A DNA stretch of 64,000 nucleotides from Varanus komodoensis (Eukaryota; Chordata; Lepidosauria; Squamata; Varanidae): NCBI RefSeq assembly GCF_004798865.1, contig NW_025336346.1:2756176-2820175 (forward strand). Reading direction: 5' to 3'. Within the stretch, counting starts at the first letter, position 1; the number at the start of each line of letters is the position of its first letter. Both the position numbers and the translations under genes were made by a program. Under the pieces are notes generated by a model, which saw only the letters and a list, made by a program, of their open reading frames with translations, did not search any database and was not told the DNA's origin. Shown here in pieces: positions 48,400 to 60,775 of this stretch.

Positions 48400-49110
48400 A
48401 GTGATGGTGGGGTATTAACTAACACTCTTCCACATAGAATCAGTTCCTTGCCTATGCTCACCTCAGGCTCCCCTTGGCCAAGATTTTGACTCTTTGAATT
48501 ACTCTGCCCCGAAGTTCTGCTTTCTGAACTTCTCCGGTCTATTCCAGCTACAGCCACAACCCAGCACAGAAGCTCTCTTGAAGGTGTCTGAAGGTCACTC
48601 AGGTCCGTAAGGAGCCACATGTTCACTTGAGCGAGGATCCTCTCTGCCCCGCTCTGCCTGACGTTGTGTCTAGAGTAGCTCAGCTCCTCTCTCCTTCAGG
48701 CCACCATCCTCGCAGCTCACTGTGCCAGCACAGGACCTGGACCCCGTCTTTTGCTCACGGTGACCTGGCTGAGGCCCAGCGTCAGAGAAAGTAAGCTACT
48801 CTGGGCTTGCATTCACCCTGCAGCTGAGCGCTCCCCAGGAGGGGCAGCATCTTTACAACTGGAAGCTTGCCCTTTTTCTGCCATACTCTGATTACATGTC
48901 CTCTGCAACCCGGCCCCCCAAACGGACCATACCTTCTGCAATCTCGCTGGACATCCCAATAGCCAGACTCCGCTTCCTTGGGCTGTTCCGGAGGCAACTC
49001 AAGGGGAAAAAAATCTGTCTGGAAGAAGTTATGAGGGGCCTATGCAGATCCCTTGGGAGCGGTTGGGGAAGTAAACACAGGCTTCTGCCTGTCACATCAG
49101 CTGCTCAGGC
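48400..49110 (-). other. Possible promoter and 5' exons of a minus-strand transcript (perhaps LSMEM2)
   Basis: On the minus strand a TATTTTAAG box (about 49118-49108) is followed by cagctgatgtgacagg. A good donor follows CAGAAG/gtatgg near 48933. A second possible donor, GAGCCTGAG/gtgagc, lies near 48463. LSMEM2 must have a 5' exon somewhere upstream of 35349, and this is the nearest promoter-like block I noticed. Speculative; no protein homology. Confidence 0.2.
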
Positions 49111-52100
49111 TTAAAATAGGACTAAAGGGAGCCTAAGGAGGAGCTATAGATAGAGACAAAACAGAGGATCTGGAAAAGAGTCAGCAGGGACTATTTAAGG
49201 GTGGAACTGAGAGGGCAAGCTTGGGAGGGGCGGGGGAGGCAGAACGGGACACAACTGTTGCCGCAGAGACCAGCGTGCTAAATACAGCAAAGGTGAGATT
49301 GGGATAGAGAAGGGTATATGATGGAGGAGGACAATATTGTAGCATTTTGGGTGGAAAGTCAGTAGAAGTTGAAACTGTGGTGATATCAGATAACAGTGAA
49401 TATCTAAGCTGCAATTTAAATCTCCAGAGTCTTTCCCAGATGTATATAAAGGTGATAAGCAATTGTAGCTGTGTGGAGAGCTGGTCCCAGCTATTCACTT
49501 CAGAGGACTGAGCAGGTTTGTTGACGGATGCTGGGCACTTGCTTTCTTCTTTTAGTATCAGTGCTAAAAAGGAAATAGCATTGCTATATTGTCCCAAGGG
49601 CAATATGGAGCTGGACTGCAGTCTTTCCATTATCAGGACTTGGTCCAGACATACAGTAGGCGGGTGCAAGCAGGCTGATGGAAGTAGACTTTCCAACTCC
49701 CATTTCCCCACTGCTTCTCTCCAGTCGACTGCAAACCTACAGAGAGAGTTGGGAGACCCTGATCAATGGGGTGTGCCTCGAGGGAGGGGGAAATCTCTTT
49801 AATTTTGGTGAAGGCATTTTCCATAAATGGAATGCTTCCATCTTTGGAAGGCAACTCCTGGATCCTACCCTCACTTCTTTGGGATCCAGACAAGTTGGGA
49901 TGTTGAGGAGCCTCTCCCCACAAACACAACCCTCCTAAAAGAGCCAGTGAAAATATGTAATTATTGACTTCTTGAACTATTCCTTCAGGAAAGGACATCT
50001 CACAAAAAGAAGAGAATCAAAAGATGAAGCAAGGTGCAGATTGCCTCACAGAGAGCCAACTTTACATATGTCCTTGTCTGTTTTTGCACAAGTTACCAAG
50101 TTAGACCCCAGAGAAGTGATCTCGAGAAGACTTTTCCCCTTGTTTCCAATGGACAAGTGCAGAACAATTGTCCAGAAATCCACAGGCATTAGAGTTGGAG
50201 CCCTCCATCTACCAAAAGTTCATATTCTGCTCTTTGATCTTACTGTGCATATTTTGTCAGTTGGCCATGATATTTATCTGATACTGAGTATTTGCTTGAC
50301 ATTGAATAAATATTGATATGCAACTAATATTAAATGGACAGGAATGCAGAGCAATTTACAACTAGAAGAACACAACCAGAGCTGGGGAATTACTTGCTCT
50401 CACAGCATGGCAGTAGGCCTTTCTTCCAGTTAATGAGCCACATACCACATGCAGCTGAGCCCAGCTTGTCACATGCAAACATTCAGTCCAGTATTTCAGA
50501 CATAATCAAGCAGAAAATGAGCTTTTAAACTAATGATTATTACAATCAAGGTGCACTTGCTCAATCTTAATTATAAAAAAAATAAAAACAGAGTTAAATT
50601 CTAAAAACATTTTAACAAGTCAAGGACAAGATATCAATTTAAAAATACAATTCTGAATTTTCTTGACATTTAATTCCGTACTCCACCCACCACAACTTGG
50701 CTCATAATGTATACATTTCATACAAGGATACACTAATTCTCCTGTCCACCCCCAGGAATAAGCCCCACTGAACTCTATGGAACTTACTTTCTAGTAGACA
50801 TGCATAGCATCGCACCATAAGAATTAGAACAGAGACAAGGCAGGAGACAAAACCCATCCTTTTTATGTTTAGCATTTTAAAAAACACAAAGAATTGTTCC
50901 CAAGATCATTTTATTTTAGTCAAATTACATTCTTTTTTAACCCATTCATTTATCATACTGTTGTTATATCTTAATCTGGAACGTGGTGCTTTAACTGTTT
51001 GGGTACTGGATAGAAAAGCAAATTAGCAGTGAGAGGTTGTTGTTAATCTTTTGAAGAACTGCAGCAACTATTAGTAGGCTGTCAGGCTTTTGCTTTGGAG
51101 GAAACATCAAAGCCCTTCTCTAGGGGCTGATGTCACAATGACTGCTGATGATTTGTCAGTTTGACATCCAATCTTTTAATGTTCTTATTGCTACATTTAT
51201 TGCTGAACAGAATTAGCTGGAACAGCTGCTGGTGGGGGACATGTTCCTACTGCTTGTGGGCTTCAGGAAGAATTTGATGGACCATCATTTAAAAAGGAAG
51301 ATGGACTCTATGGCTCCTTGGTCTGGTCCACCAGAGCTCCTCTTCTCTCGATCTTGTTTGTATCAAAAAATGTAAGAATTGCTGTGTTGGATCCAACCAA
51401 AGGTGAAGATAGTGCAGCATTGGGAGCATAGTACAAAACCTCACACAGAAACAAACCACTGAGCCATTTAGGACTGACTTGCAAGGTCTCCCCAGGGCCT
51501 ACTTCAAGAGAAGGTGCCAGAGGCTGCACCTTCAGCCTCTTGCATGTTCCTAGATAGAATCCTGGATACATTCTTAACAACCAGGAAGCTGTGGGGAGCA
51601 TCAAAAGTGGTGTATTTATTCCATCACATCATAGAGCAACCTTCCCAAGCTTGGTGCCCTTCCAGATGTGCTGTAGTACTAAAATTCCCACCAACCCCAG
51701 CCATGCTAAGTAGAAAAATAGTGCTTTTGCTTACACCCTGCATAAGCCGCAATATTTTCTTAGGGAAGATGACCATTTTGGTGGTCATGTCTCCATCTTT
51801 TTTAAAGATTAAGAAGACTGCAACCACATTTAGATTGAGGGTTGGGAAACAGTGCTCCATGTCTAACAAATTTTATTTTAAATTAAGTTAGACTTTCTCC
51901 CCCACCCATCTGCTGAAATAGTGCAAGTAGGGAAGAAGATGGTCACTCTTGTCTGAGAATGTCATGGGCACTATCCTGTAGGTGTTCAAAGTTCCTTCTG
52001 TACCTTCCATACTGCTAGCAAGCATGAGGTATGGCCTGGTAGGAAATAGCCTGTTTTAAGCTATAAAATATTCCAGTTTGGTCTGGGAAAATGTGATGCC

Positions 52101-52334
52101 CCCACAATGGCAGCACAGCTGAGATTAAAAGAATCTGAAACTTTCATAACACTCGTTCAACCAAATGTGCTAAAAATAGTTCAGGAAACATCTAAGAACC
52201 TAGCATGGAGATGTCTTCAGAATGGGGCATTTTAACCTGTTTTCCCATAGGCACTGGCTACCTCTCTTTTAGAAGGCAGGAAGAATAATGCAGTGAGCAC
52301 AGAAGTGATGCGGCACTCCAGGCATCCACCACCA

Positions 52335-52555
52335 CCAAGTTGCCATATTCCCTGGGTGGGAGGCACATAGGAGGTTGCCTGATGCAGAACGAGATGGTCT
52401 ATCTAGCCCAGTATTATTGACCCTACTGGCAATGGCTCACCAGGCTCCCAGGATGGAGCTCTTCCTGCCCTACCTGGAGATGCTGGGGATTGCACTTGGG
52501 TCCCTCTGCAGGCACAGCAGCTGTTCCACTGCAGAGCCATACTGGCTCAGCAGGA
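52335..52555 (-). repeat. tRNA-derived SINE of a second family, reverse orientation
   Basis: cacataggaggttgcctgat, ctatctagcccagtattatt, ctacctggagatgctgggga and a tRNA-like end ctgttccactgcagagccat. The reverse reads as a tRNA-headed SINE whose body ends in the 'gactcagtataaggcagc' type. A second fragment is at about 52900-52965. Confidence 0.75.
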
Positions 52556-53161
52556 AAGACAAACCCGCTGAGAAAATCTCCCCGCATCTCCTCTGCCATG
52601 TCACAAGCAGATTCTGAATACCTTTATCACGGAAGCGCACAAGCTATACTCAGTGCCACAACTGTACGATTGTTAGGGTCGGCAAGTGTCTCTTTATCAT
52701 ACCTGATGGATTTCATCATGGGGTTCTGACAAGGTTTTATCTCCTTACTACAGAACCCTACTGCTCCATTTAACTCTAACATTTGGGGAACATGGGAAGC
52801 CACCTTCTCCCAGGACTGAGTATGTGTCCATCCATCCTGGTATTTGTCAGCTCTGATTGACCATGTGTTTGTCTGCTCTCCAGCTTTGCCAGCTACCTGA
52901 TCCAGCTACCTGAGGGATGCTGGGGATCGAACCTAAGCATGGCTGAGGCACTGAGCTAAGGCTCCTCCCGGGCATGTGTGTCTCTAGAGAAGCCTTTGAG
53001 GATATTATCTGATAATAGTGATTATTTTATCTGTTATCTGTTACTGGACTGCAAAACAGAAAGTGTTGTGTGTGCTTGCTGACATCTGGATGTCATTCTG
53101 GAAACCTGACAATGGAAGGGTCACCCAGGCAAGGAGCCTTCTCTTTCTAGAAGAGAATCCG

Positions 53162-56100
53162 TCAAGACTGGCCTTGCTTAAAGGGCTGGATTTGTGGGGA
53201 GGGGTTCTGGAGTTCTGTCTTTTTCTCATAAATGGGAGGACAGTTGCTTGACTTTGTGCCGATCCTGTTGTCATGCAGTGCGCCATAGAGATCATAATAC
53301 CACGCAGCCTTATTACACTCTGGTCCCTTGATGGATTCCATCCATGCTGGCCTCTCGCACCAGGTACCAGCCCAGCCAGGATAGCAGACACACTGGAACT
53401 GCTCCCACACAGACACGTCTGGGTCTAGAAAAGCTGTTTCCCACAGTTGTGGGTCCAGGTGAAGGAAGGCTCCCAGCTCGCCAGGGTCCCATCTCACGCA
53501 GCGTCCATTCCCATGGCACAACTGGTGGCTGCACATGCGTGCTGCTCTGGTCACGTTGATGACGTACGGCCCCAGCTTGGTGGTGATGTAATGGCGCAGG
53601 CTCCTGCAGCTCTCCTACAGGAGAGAAGGTCAGAATTTAGAACATTAAGCATGAAGAAGGGCCTGGCTGGGTCAGAACAAAGGGCCAACTAGCCAAGTAT
53701 TGTGTTAGCACAGTTGCCATCAAAATGCTTTTGGGGAGCCCACAAACAGGACAAAAGGCAACGGTACCCTCCCAGTACTCAGTTTTCCGGTGCCTGGTAT
53801 ACAGCAGTGTTTAATAGTGCAACAAAGGCTGGCCAATGTACAGGGCCCCACAGCCTGTGGACCATGAAATGACCATCTAGAGAATAGTAGGTGATCAGGG
53901 TGTCCAGGTAGCAGAAGCACATTCCATTTTAATCCGATAGACATGGAGAAACTAAGATTTAAATATGCAAAAAATACATAGTTTTAAAATGTTGAGGGTA
54001 TTTTTTAAAATTGTTATATTCAGGATTGCCAAACACTGCAGTGTGGTTGTAAAGCATGGAATGGCAGTTTGTGGAAGGAAAAAAAAAGTTAATTGTGCAA
54101 ATTACAAGGCTTGTGAAGTAATGTGCAAGGCTGTCTAAAAGTACCTTCATAAGACAGGACTAAAATGGCCCGGCCGAACCACTGGGCACACGGCCTCTGA
54201 TGCTGGAGAGGCTGGCTTCATCTTATAACAAGTAGCTATTTACAGTCTTGTGTTCCACAAACATGTCAAATCCCTTTTTAAAGTTGTCCAAATTAGTGGC
54301 CATTGCTACATGCAGTGCGTGAAAAAGGACTTCCTTTTACTTGCCCTGACTCTCCCAGCTAAACCTGGTTGAGTGAGGCCAGGTTCCAATATTAAGACAT
54401 AGGAAGAAAACCTTTCCTCCATTTTCTCTACACTAGGTACCTACCATGTCCTTCCCGATTTATCATTTTGCTAAATGCTAAGCACAATCCTAAGCATGTT
54501 TCGACATAAAAAAGTCTTACAACTTGCAGCATTGTCAAGCTAACCATAAGTTTTTCTGTCAAAAGATATATAGGGATTCACTTTAAACTATTAGAACATC
54601 TGGGATCTAACAGACATTGTGGACAAAGGGCATATCTGGTTTCTGCCAAAAGCACCCTCGCACATTTGGGACCACGAGAAATAATACAGAGATACTCACA
54701 GGTGAATGGGAATAGGAGAGATCACCCCAGAGCACAACCCCAGAAGCTCCCAGTGCTGCACTCTCTCCAATTGTGTACACCAAATCAGACTGAATGAAGA
54801 AATTAAACACAAGCATCTTTACAATACGCCATCTCAGTACATCAGATACACAAATGGTCATTTCTGCTCTGGCATTAAGCTGATGCTCAGTTGGTTTTCT
54901 GGCTATGTACCAGGAGTGGTTTTTCAAGAGCTGAAAGCCTGTGTGTGATAGAGTCACTGTCGCTCCTGCTCTATCCATCCAGTTTTTCCATCCCACTAAG
55001 TTTTCTGATCAAGAAAGTGTTAAACAAATGTGCTTGCAGGTTTTTCTTCCTTTGTTTTCACTTTTTGCAGGACCCCACATTTTGGTGGCGTTAGAGTGGC
55101 AAAATTGTGTGTTTTTTGCTACTGCACTGCACCATCGAACTTCTGTGGCAAATCTGGCAGTAGAGGGAGGGGTGCTGTCCCCAGGGGGCTCTGAGAGGGC
55201 AGTGCAGCCCTGACCCCTGGAAGTTGCCCATCCCCTTTTCAGTGCTTCATGTCCGAGAGACTTGTTTGATAGGAGCCCTTGGGAGATGCGTTAAGATGAA
55301 TGGCTTTACTTTATTTATTTATTAATTTTTCGATTTATATCCTGCCTTTTTCCTACAAAGGGCTCAAGGCAGCGTACATCATTCTCCTCCTGCATCTTAT
55401 CCCCACAACAACAACCCTGTGAGGTGGGTTGGGCTGAGAGTCTGCGACTGGCCCAAAGTCACCCAGTTGGTTCCATGGCTGAGCAGGGACTAGAACCCAT
55501 GTCGTCTGAGCCCCAGTCCCACACTCTTAACCACTGCACCACACTGGCTCTCACTCTAGGCAAAGATGGCCCTACAGCACTGTGTTGGGATGTCTGAGAA
55601 ACTAGCTGCCTCTGATGACCTGCTAGGGTACAAGAAGGATATTTATCTGGCCTGCCATCTTTCATTATCACCATACCAAGCCAGCCCACTCTGAAGTTGC
55701 TTCCCTATTAGGACCCTTTGGCACTGTTGAGATTCCTTTTTTGCATGCTTCATCTTTTACTTAGTTGTACTGCTGTATTTCTCATAAAACTCTGGCAACG
55801 TCTAACACCATGGGCAAGATCCTAGTATATGGTTGCACGTAGTTTCCCATTCAACAACCATCCTACTTCCCCCTGCAATGGTTCCTTTAATTAATACCTT
55901 TTAATTACTTTTTCCTATAAAAGTGGCTAATTAATTGCTTCACAGCTTGCTCCCCATTCATAAATAGGTCTCAATTACAATTGACCCTCCACATGCATGG
56001 GGGTTGGGGGTGCAGGACCCCTGCGAAAATGGAAAAACTGCATATATTTTTAGGGCCCCTGCCAAACCTGAATTCTTAATACTGTTGGCCATACATGCAC

Positions 56101-57840
56101 TGGATTGCTTCTCTCTCTTTCTTTGGTCTGATTCAGCAGGGTTCCTCTTCTTCACTTATTGCATTCTTATGCTCTTATTCCCCGCCCACCCTTTCATTCA
56201 CGGTGCCTCCTCTTTGCACCAAGGAAACGCCAAAGCAAATTCCCTCCCTGGATGGGCAGGGCAAGAAGGCATGCTTTGCAGGCCCTCCCTCTCTTCCCCC
56301 TTTGCTTCCTCATTCTATGGTGAGGACAGTTTTCCACAGTAGGCCGCAAAACTCACCCCAAAATCCCATTTATAGTAATTATTGATGGCAAACTTGCAAA
56401 TAATCAAATCTGTGAAAGTTGAGGTTCAACTGTAATCAGTTCCTGCAACAGCACTCCCTTTATTTATAATAGTGCAAATGTGACATTGGACTCGAGTTCA
56501 ATGCCTTGATTCGGCCTAATCTTGAGCTAAGTGAGGTCAGGTCTGGTTGAAATCTTGATGGGTGACTTAATGTTGTGAACCACGGGGAAAGCTTCAGCTA
56601 TGGGCCCTATAGAGGAGATGATGATGATGATGATGATGGATTCATGAATAACCATAGCCGATAATTTCTCCTCAGCCTAGTCTTTCTCACGGGGTTATGA
56701 TAAAATCTGTCCACCTCCTACTCTGAGTTCCTTGGAGAAAAGACTCTCTCTGTCTCTGTCTCTCTCTCTCTGGGCGCGTGTGCATGAAGCAAAAGCAAAT
56801 ATTCCCTGCAGAAGACAGTGTGCAGCCAGGTAACAGATTTAACTTAATCACCTGTTCCACAGAAAAACTTCTGGACCTGTAGTATACCATTAGCCCTTCC
56901 AACATATCTCAGTCCTTACCTCACTTAGGTACCTTGAGGAATGCCTGTAGGAGACTCTGGAATATGCTATCACAGGGAGAGGCTGCTTCAGGCCAAACTG
57001 GGCCACCCGCAATGCCTCCCTGAGGCGGTGGTGAATGTAATGCTGGCGGAGAGATAATGGGAGCTTTGGTGGCAAGTATATGCTGGGATAGAGTGCCGAG
57101 GAAGCCTTCCAGAGCCACATGAGCTGATCATTTGACTTGACCTCTGTGGGACTGCAATGTCCAGTATAGTTTTCTTCTTTCTCCCAGTTGTCATTGAAGC
57201 AATCAGGGAACCGGTAGAACCCCCAGGACCCCTGTGGCCTCAGCTGCCTCCCCAGGCGCAGTGTGCTTTCCATGAGCCCCCGAGCTGCTTCTTCAAACTC
57301 TAGCTCAGCCAAGAGAGCTTGTTCCTCGGGGAATAGACCAGGAAATCTTTCCCGCACCCACTGTTCAGAGGCCTCCCTGTACACCTTCTTGGGGCCCCAA
57401 TTCTGCCTCCAGAGAGGGCGCCACTCCTCCCAGTCAACCACTGCTAGGCCTCGGAAGTCGTGGTGCAAGAGTTCAGTTATTTCTTTTGAGGCCTTTTCTA
57501 GGTGTTCCTTCAAGTGGACCTTCTGGGGTATTCCGGCATTATGCCACTCACCCTCTGGGGAAATGTAAGGGTAGAGTCCAAACTTATTTTTATAAAAAAT
57601 AGTCATGTTCTGACCACGAAACAGATTGCCTTTGTTCTCTACAATGCTGAAGTCTTCAAGAGGTAGGGGGATCTCAAAACGCTCTTGACATCTGGCTGTG
57701 GGCAAGTTCCACACCACAACAAACGGCTCATGTTGGATAATGGGACTGGCAGTCGCTCGCTCCCAGCTGAGCCCTCTCACAGGTTGGGTGGCCCCAAGAC
57801 AAAAGGCAATGCAGATCCAGATGGTTTGGTCGAGGGTCAT
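53162..57840 (-). CDS. HYAL3: HYAL3, hyaluronidase-3 (complete, 3 coding exons)
   Basis: Glycoside hydrolase family 56 hyaluronidase, secreted or lysosomal. Coding exons on the minus strand: 57840-56920 (307 codons), 54789-54700 (30 codons, the size usual in HYAL genes), 53614-53162 (150 codons and stop). All junctions are phase 0 with AG/GT borders; 487 residues. A signal peptide covers about 1-22. The catalytic motif [11 protein letters not shown] places D136 and E138 as the D-x-E pair (E131 in human HYAL1). Other landmarks: [62 protein letters not shown], and an EGF-like end [15 protein letters not shown] to [21 protein letters not shown], the DWEEW block, [11 protein letters not shown] and LWGDLS favour HYAL3 over HYAL1/2. 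After the last EGF-like cysteine come 64 extra residues with two cysteines; human HYAL3 (417 residues) has about 12. Confidence 0.95.
53640..53800 (+). repeat. Dispersed repeat fragment ('gctgggtcagaacaaagggc' family)
   Basis: gaagaagggcctggctgggt, ccaactagccaagtattgtg and ggggagcccacaaacaggac. It begins 26 bp upstream of the HYAL3 exon 3 boundary (in intron 2). Confidence 0.7.
55328..55552 (-). repeat. tRNA-derived SINE (GATATAAAT-tailed family), well preserved
   Basis: Nearly identical to the copy at 671-890: atttatatcctgcctttttc, tgaggtgggttgggctgaga and accacactggctct. The best-kept copy with the first one, so probably the youngest. In HYAL3 intron 1, sense to the gene. Confidence 0.88.
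55978..56432. mobile_element. Tigger-like (mariner/pogo) MITE
   Basis: 455-bp element flanked by TA on both sides (55976-55977, 56433-56434). The ends are CAATTGACCCTCCACATG and, from the right, CAGTTGAACCTCAACTTT, the CAGTTGA(C)CCT type of Tigger ends. No transposase. It shares an inverted internal segment with 43800-43930. It sits in HYAL3 intron 1. Confidence 0.82.
56619..56639. repeat. (GAT)n microsatellite
   Basis: Seven gatgat-type units in HYAL3 intron 1. Confidence 0.85.
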
Positions 57841-58231
57841 GGTGGATGTAATAAGCCAACGTCTCTTCTCAGGCCCCTCCTGCTTGGTTTACAAATGCAT
57901 GCCCTGGCAACAAGAAAGGAAAGGTCAGCTTCAGATGGCCACAGTCCATTTCCCTGGCCTACCCCTTTTTTCTAAGCACCAACCATTTGGTGGGTCCCTG
58001 AGTCCTGGGCAGTGTTTCTCCCATTCTGAAAGGCCTCTGCTAAGGCAGTTATTGAGAGGAGAATGAGAACAAAAAATGGCAGTATTGTTGGTGCTGCCCC
58101 TTTGCACCCCCCGGGCCTTCAGCCCCACCTGCCACTGGAATACAGTCCAAAGAAGTGCTCCAAAATGCAATTAGGCCCTCAGGCAAAAGAGGCACAACAT
58201 CTTTGTCAGCCAAAGACTGGACAGACCCAGG
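57841..58231. other. HYAL3 upstream region
   Basis: Immediate 5' side of the HYAL3 ATG. No TATA box or CpG island is visible next to the start, so a separate noncoding first exon is possible. Confidence 0.35.
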
Positions 58232-58638
58232 CTCTAGTCCATGGGTCCTCAAACTAAGGCCCAGATCTGGCCCGCCATGCCTATTTATTCGGCCTGCCAT
58301 GCCCATTTGGACCCGCCGCGCGTGCGCCCACATCCACGTGAGCACCCGCCACCGCCCACCTCGCCCTGCATGCGGGGAGGCAGCAGTTTGTTCGCTCGGA
58401 GAAAATGATCTCCAAGCGAGCAAGCCGCTGCCTCGTGTGCCTGCCTCACGGCGCATGCCCGCCCGCACCTCGCCTCGCTGGGCGCACACGTCCGCCTGCG
58501 CCTCGCCTCAGCGCGCTCGCCCGCATGCGCAGCCCCTGCCCGTGCACTCTGCCGGCCCCACCTTTCCAGCCCGTGCCCAGCACCAGCAGCTTTCAACTGG
58601 CCCCCTGGTGGAAAAGTTTGAGGACCCCTGCTCTAGCC
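58232..58638. mobile_element. CpG-rich hAT-type MITE with 8-bp target duplications
   Basis: Element 58240-58630 (391 bp). Ends CATGGGTCCTCAAACT and, from the right, CAGGGGTCCTCAAACT (15 of 16 match). Flanks ctctagtc (58232-58239) and ctctagcc (58631-58638) form an 8-bp duplication with one mismatch. No transposase. The interior is extremely GC- and CpG-rich (cgcgcgtgcgcccac and gcgcgctcgcccgc). Confidence 0.9.
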
Positions 58639-60674
58639 TAATCCCTTACCAAGGACACATGACCTAGGGATCAACTCGGCTTTGAATCCACGTCCACCTT
58701 GTTCCTTGGCCTACCTGCCTTATTTCACAGGGTTGCCACGGTGATAAACTGGAGTGGGATGGGTGGATTGAGAAACCATGGACGTTCCCTTAGGTGAAGG
58801 ATAGGTGAAGTATAAAATGTTATTAATCAGTTCTCTTACTGAACTGGTTAAATTTATTAAATGATGCTAAACCAAGCACTCATCACACTGCCCAGTCATT
58901 TGTTTCCAAGCTGTTTCTTTGACCTAGGGATCTGGATCTAGGATGAATTCAAAATTACTTTTGTACAGGGATGGTAACCTGCGGCCTTCAGCCCAACTTC
59001 CAAAGCCTGCTGCAAGAGAGCAAGTCAGCCAGTCCTCTTGCCAGAGTGATCTACTCTCCTGCTGCAGCCTGGAGAGTCTGGGAATCAGACTGGGAAATAT
59101 CCAACATCCTGCTCAGTGCAGGAATCCAGTTAAATCAAACCTGGCAGATGGCTGGCTAGTCACTGCTTGAATACAATGGAAAGCACACTGCCCCTCTAGA
59201 CAGTTGACTCCATTATCCAACTATAAGGAGATGTTTCCTTACTCAGTTGGGGTTCAATTAAAATCTTGTGCCTTCAGCCCCTTATTTTGAGGACCTGCAG
59301 GCTTGGAAGCCAGATTAATGGTATCAGAAAAAGAAAGAAGGAAAAGGGGCCCCTGCCCACTGTTGGCTGCCCTCCCCCACTCACTGGCAGCTTCACCAAC
59401 AGGGACATGTGGTTATGGCCTTTAACAGAAAAATCATTCCCTAAGCAGGCTCTGGGGTAGATATTTTGGGAAGACAAGTTTTAAGGGAGAAAACCACAGA
59501 GAGAGGTGGACAGGACTTCAAGAGGCAGGAAGCTGTCCAGGAAAGACCTTGTTGCACCAGATGATATTTAAAGTTGCCTCTTTTGTGAGTAAGAGCTGTT
59601 TGGATTACAGGGATACTGGAAGAGATGGCTCAATGGCTGCCAGGTATTTTTCCGCAATGGAGAAGCCCAAAACTCAGACGGGACTATTTCCATTTGTTGG
59701 TTTGGATTTGTTTGCTCTGTGTCAATTCCCCTTGGCTCTGTTTTCCATTTCAGCACTGCAGCCTGAAAGAATATCAAGCCTAGCGAACTACTGGCTCTTT
59801 CAGGCTCTGGCTTTACTCCCAGTTGCCAAAGGCCTCCGAACAGGGCTTTTGACTCAGCAGGCAAGCACGCCCTGAAGCCAACAGGCCAACATCAATATCA
59901 CACATGCCTGTGCTGTGATCCCCTCCCCTCTGTCAGGGAGGCAGGATGTTGGGATACAAGTCAAACTAATTACCACACTGGAGAATTCATTGGCTGAGAT
60001 TTTTCATAATCTTTGGGCTCTGCACAGCAGCTCAGAATTAGCTTAACATTTCCTGAACCAGCATGGAAAACCTCAACCGTAGCTTCTCTCAGTATTACAG
60101 TATTTCCTGCCAGTCGAACAGATATGGCAATACATCCTTTCTTCCGGCTTCTAACACTTTTATCTAAATTCTTGTGCACCTTCAAGAAGTATCAATATTT
60201 CCCTCCCATTCTCTGCCTGTGGGTGTGAGGCTACTGACTCCCTCATTGAAGCAAAGATCTTTGCAAATCTACCCACAAAGTTAAGTTTCCAGAGCAGGTA
60301 ACTGGACATGCATGTAAACTAATGGTTGTTAGCTTTGGGGGTAGCTGGCAGAAACAGCCTAACTGCTTAAGAGAAGGCCTTGGCAAACCAAAATTAAACA
60401 ATATGGTAAAGTTTAAAATATCATAGTATCCTGTCTTGTAAAAGCTTTACTTTATGATGTTAATTTCTAAACTGAAAGATGCTACAGTGTAATCCTGCCT
60501 AAAATACTTTTGCTTTGCCTTGAATCCATTTAAATCAGAGTTAGATGGAAGCTGGTTTTGTTTACTTAGTAATGGGAGAACACCACTCTGTACATGCCTG
60601 GAGGCACACTCTTCTATTTTTTATTTGTCAAAGCTAAGTTTTGGCACTAAAAATAATTTGCTTTAGGGTTCATT

Positions 60675-60775
60675 ATTACGTTGCATTTAAGCTCTGCCCT
60701 TTTTCCTCTTGGGAGGAACTCAAGGCAAAGCTCCATTTTATCCTCACAACAACCCTGTGAGGTAGGTTAGGCTGT
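60675..60775 (-). repeat. 3' part of the GATATAAAT-tailed SINE
   Basis: tgcatttaagctctgccctt, aactcaaggcaaagctccat and aaccctgtgaggtaggttag. Confidence 0.7.

Noticed and set aside
49440-49802. TATATAAAGG box followed by a 94-codon plus-strand frame
   Set aside because: An isolated TATA-like string in AT-rich DNA; the frame has no family resemblance and no supporting splice sites.
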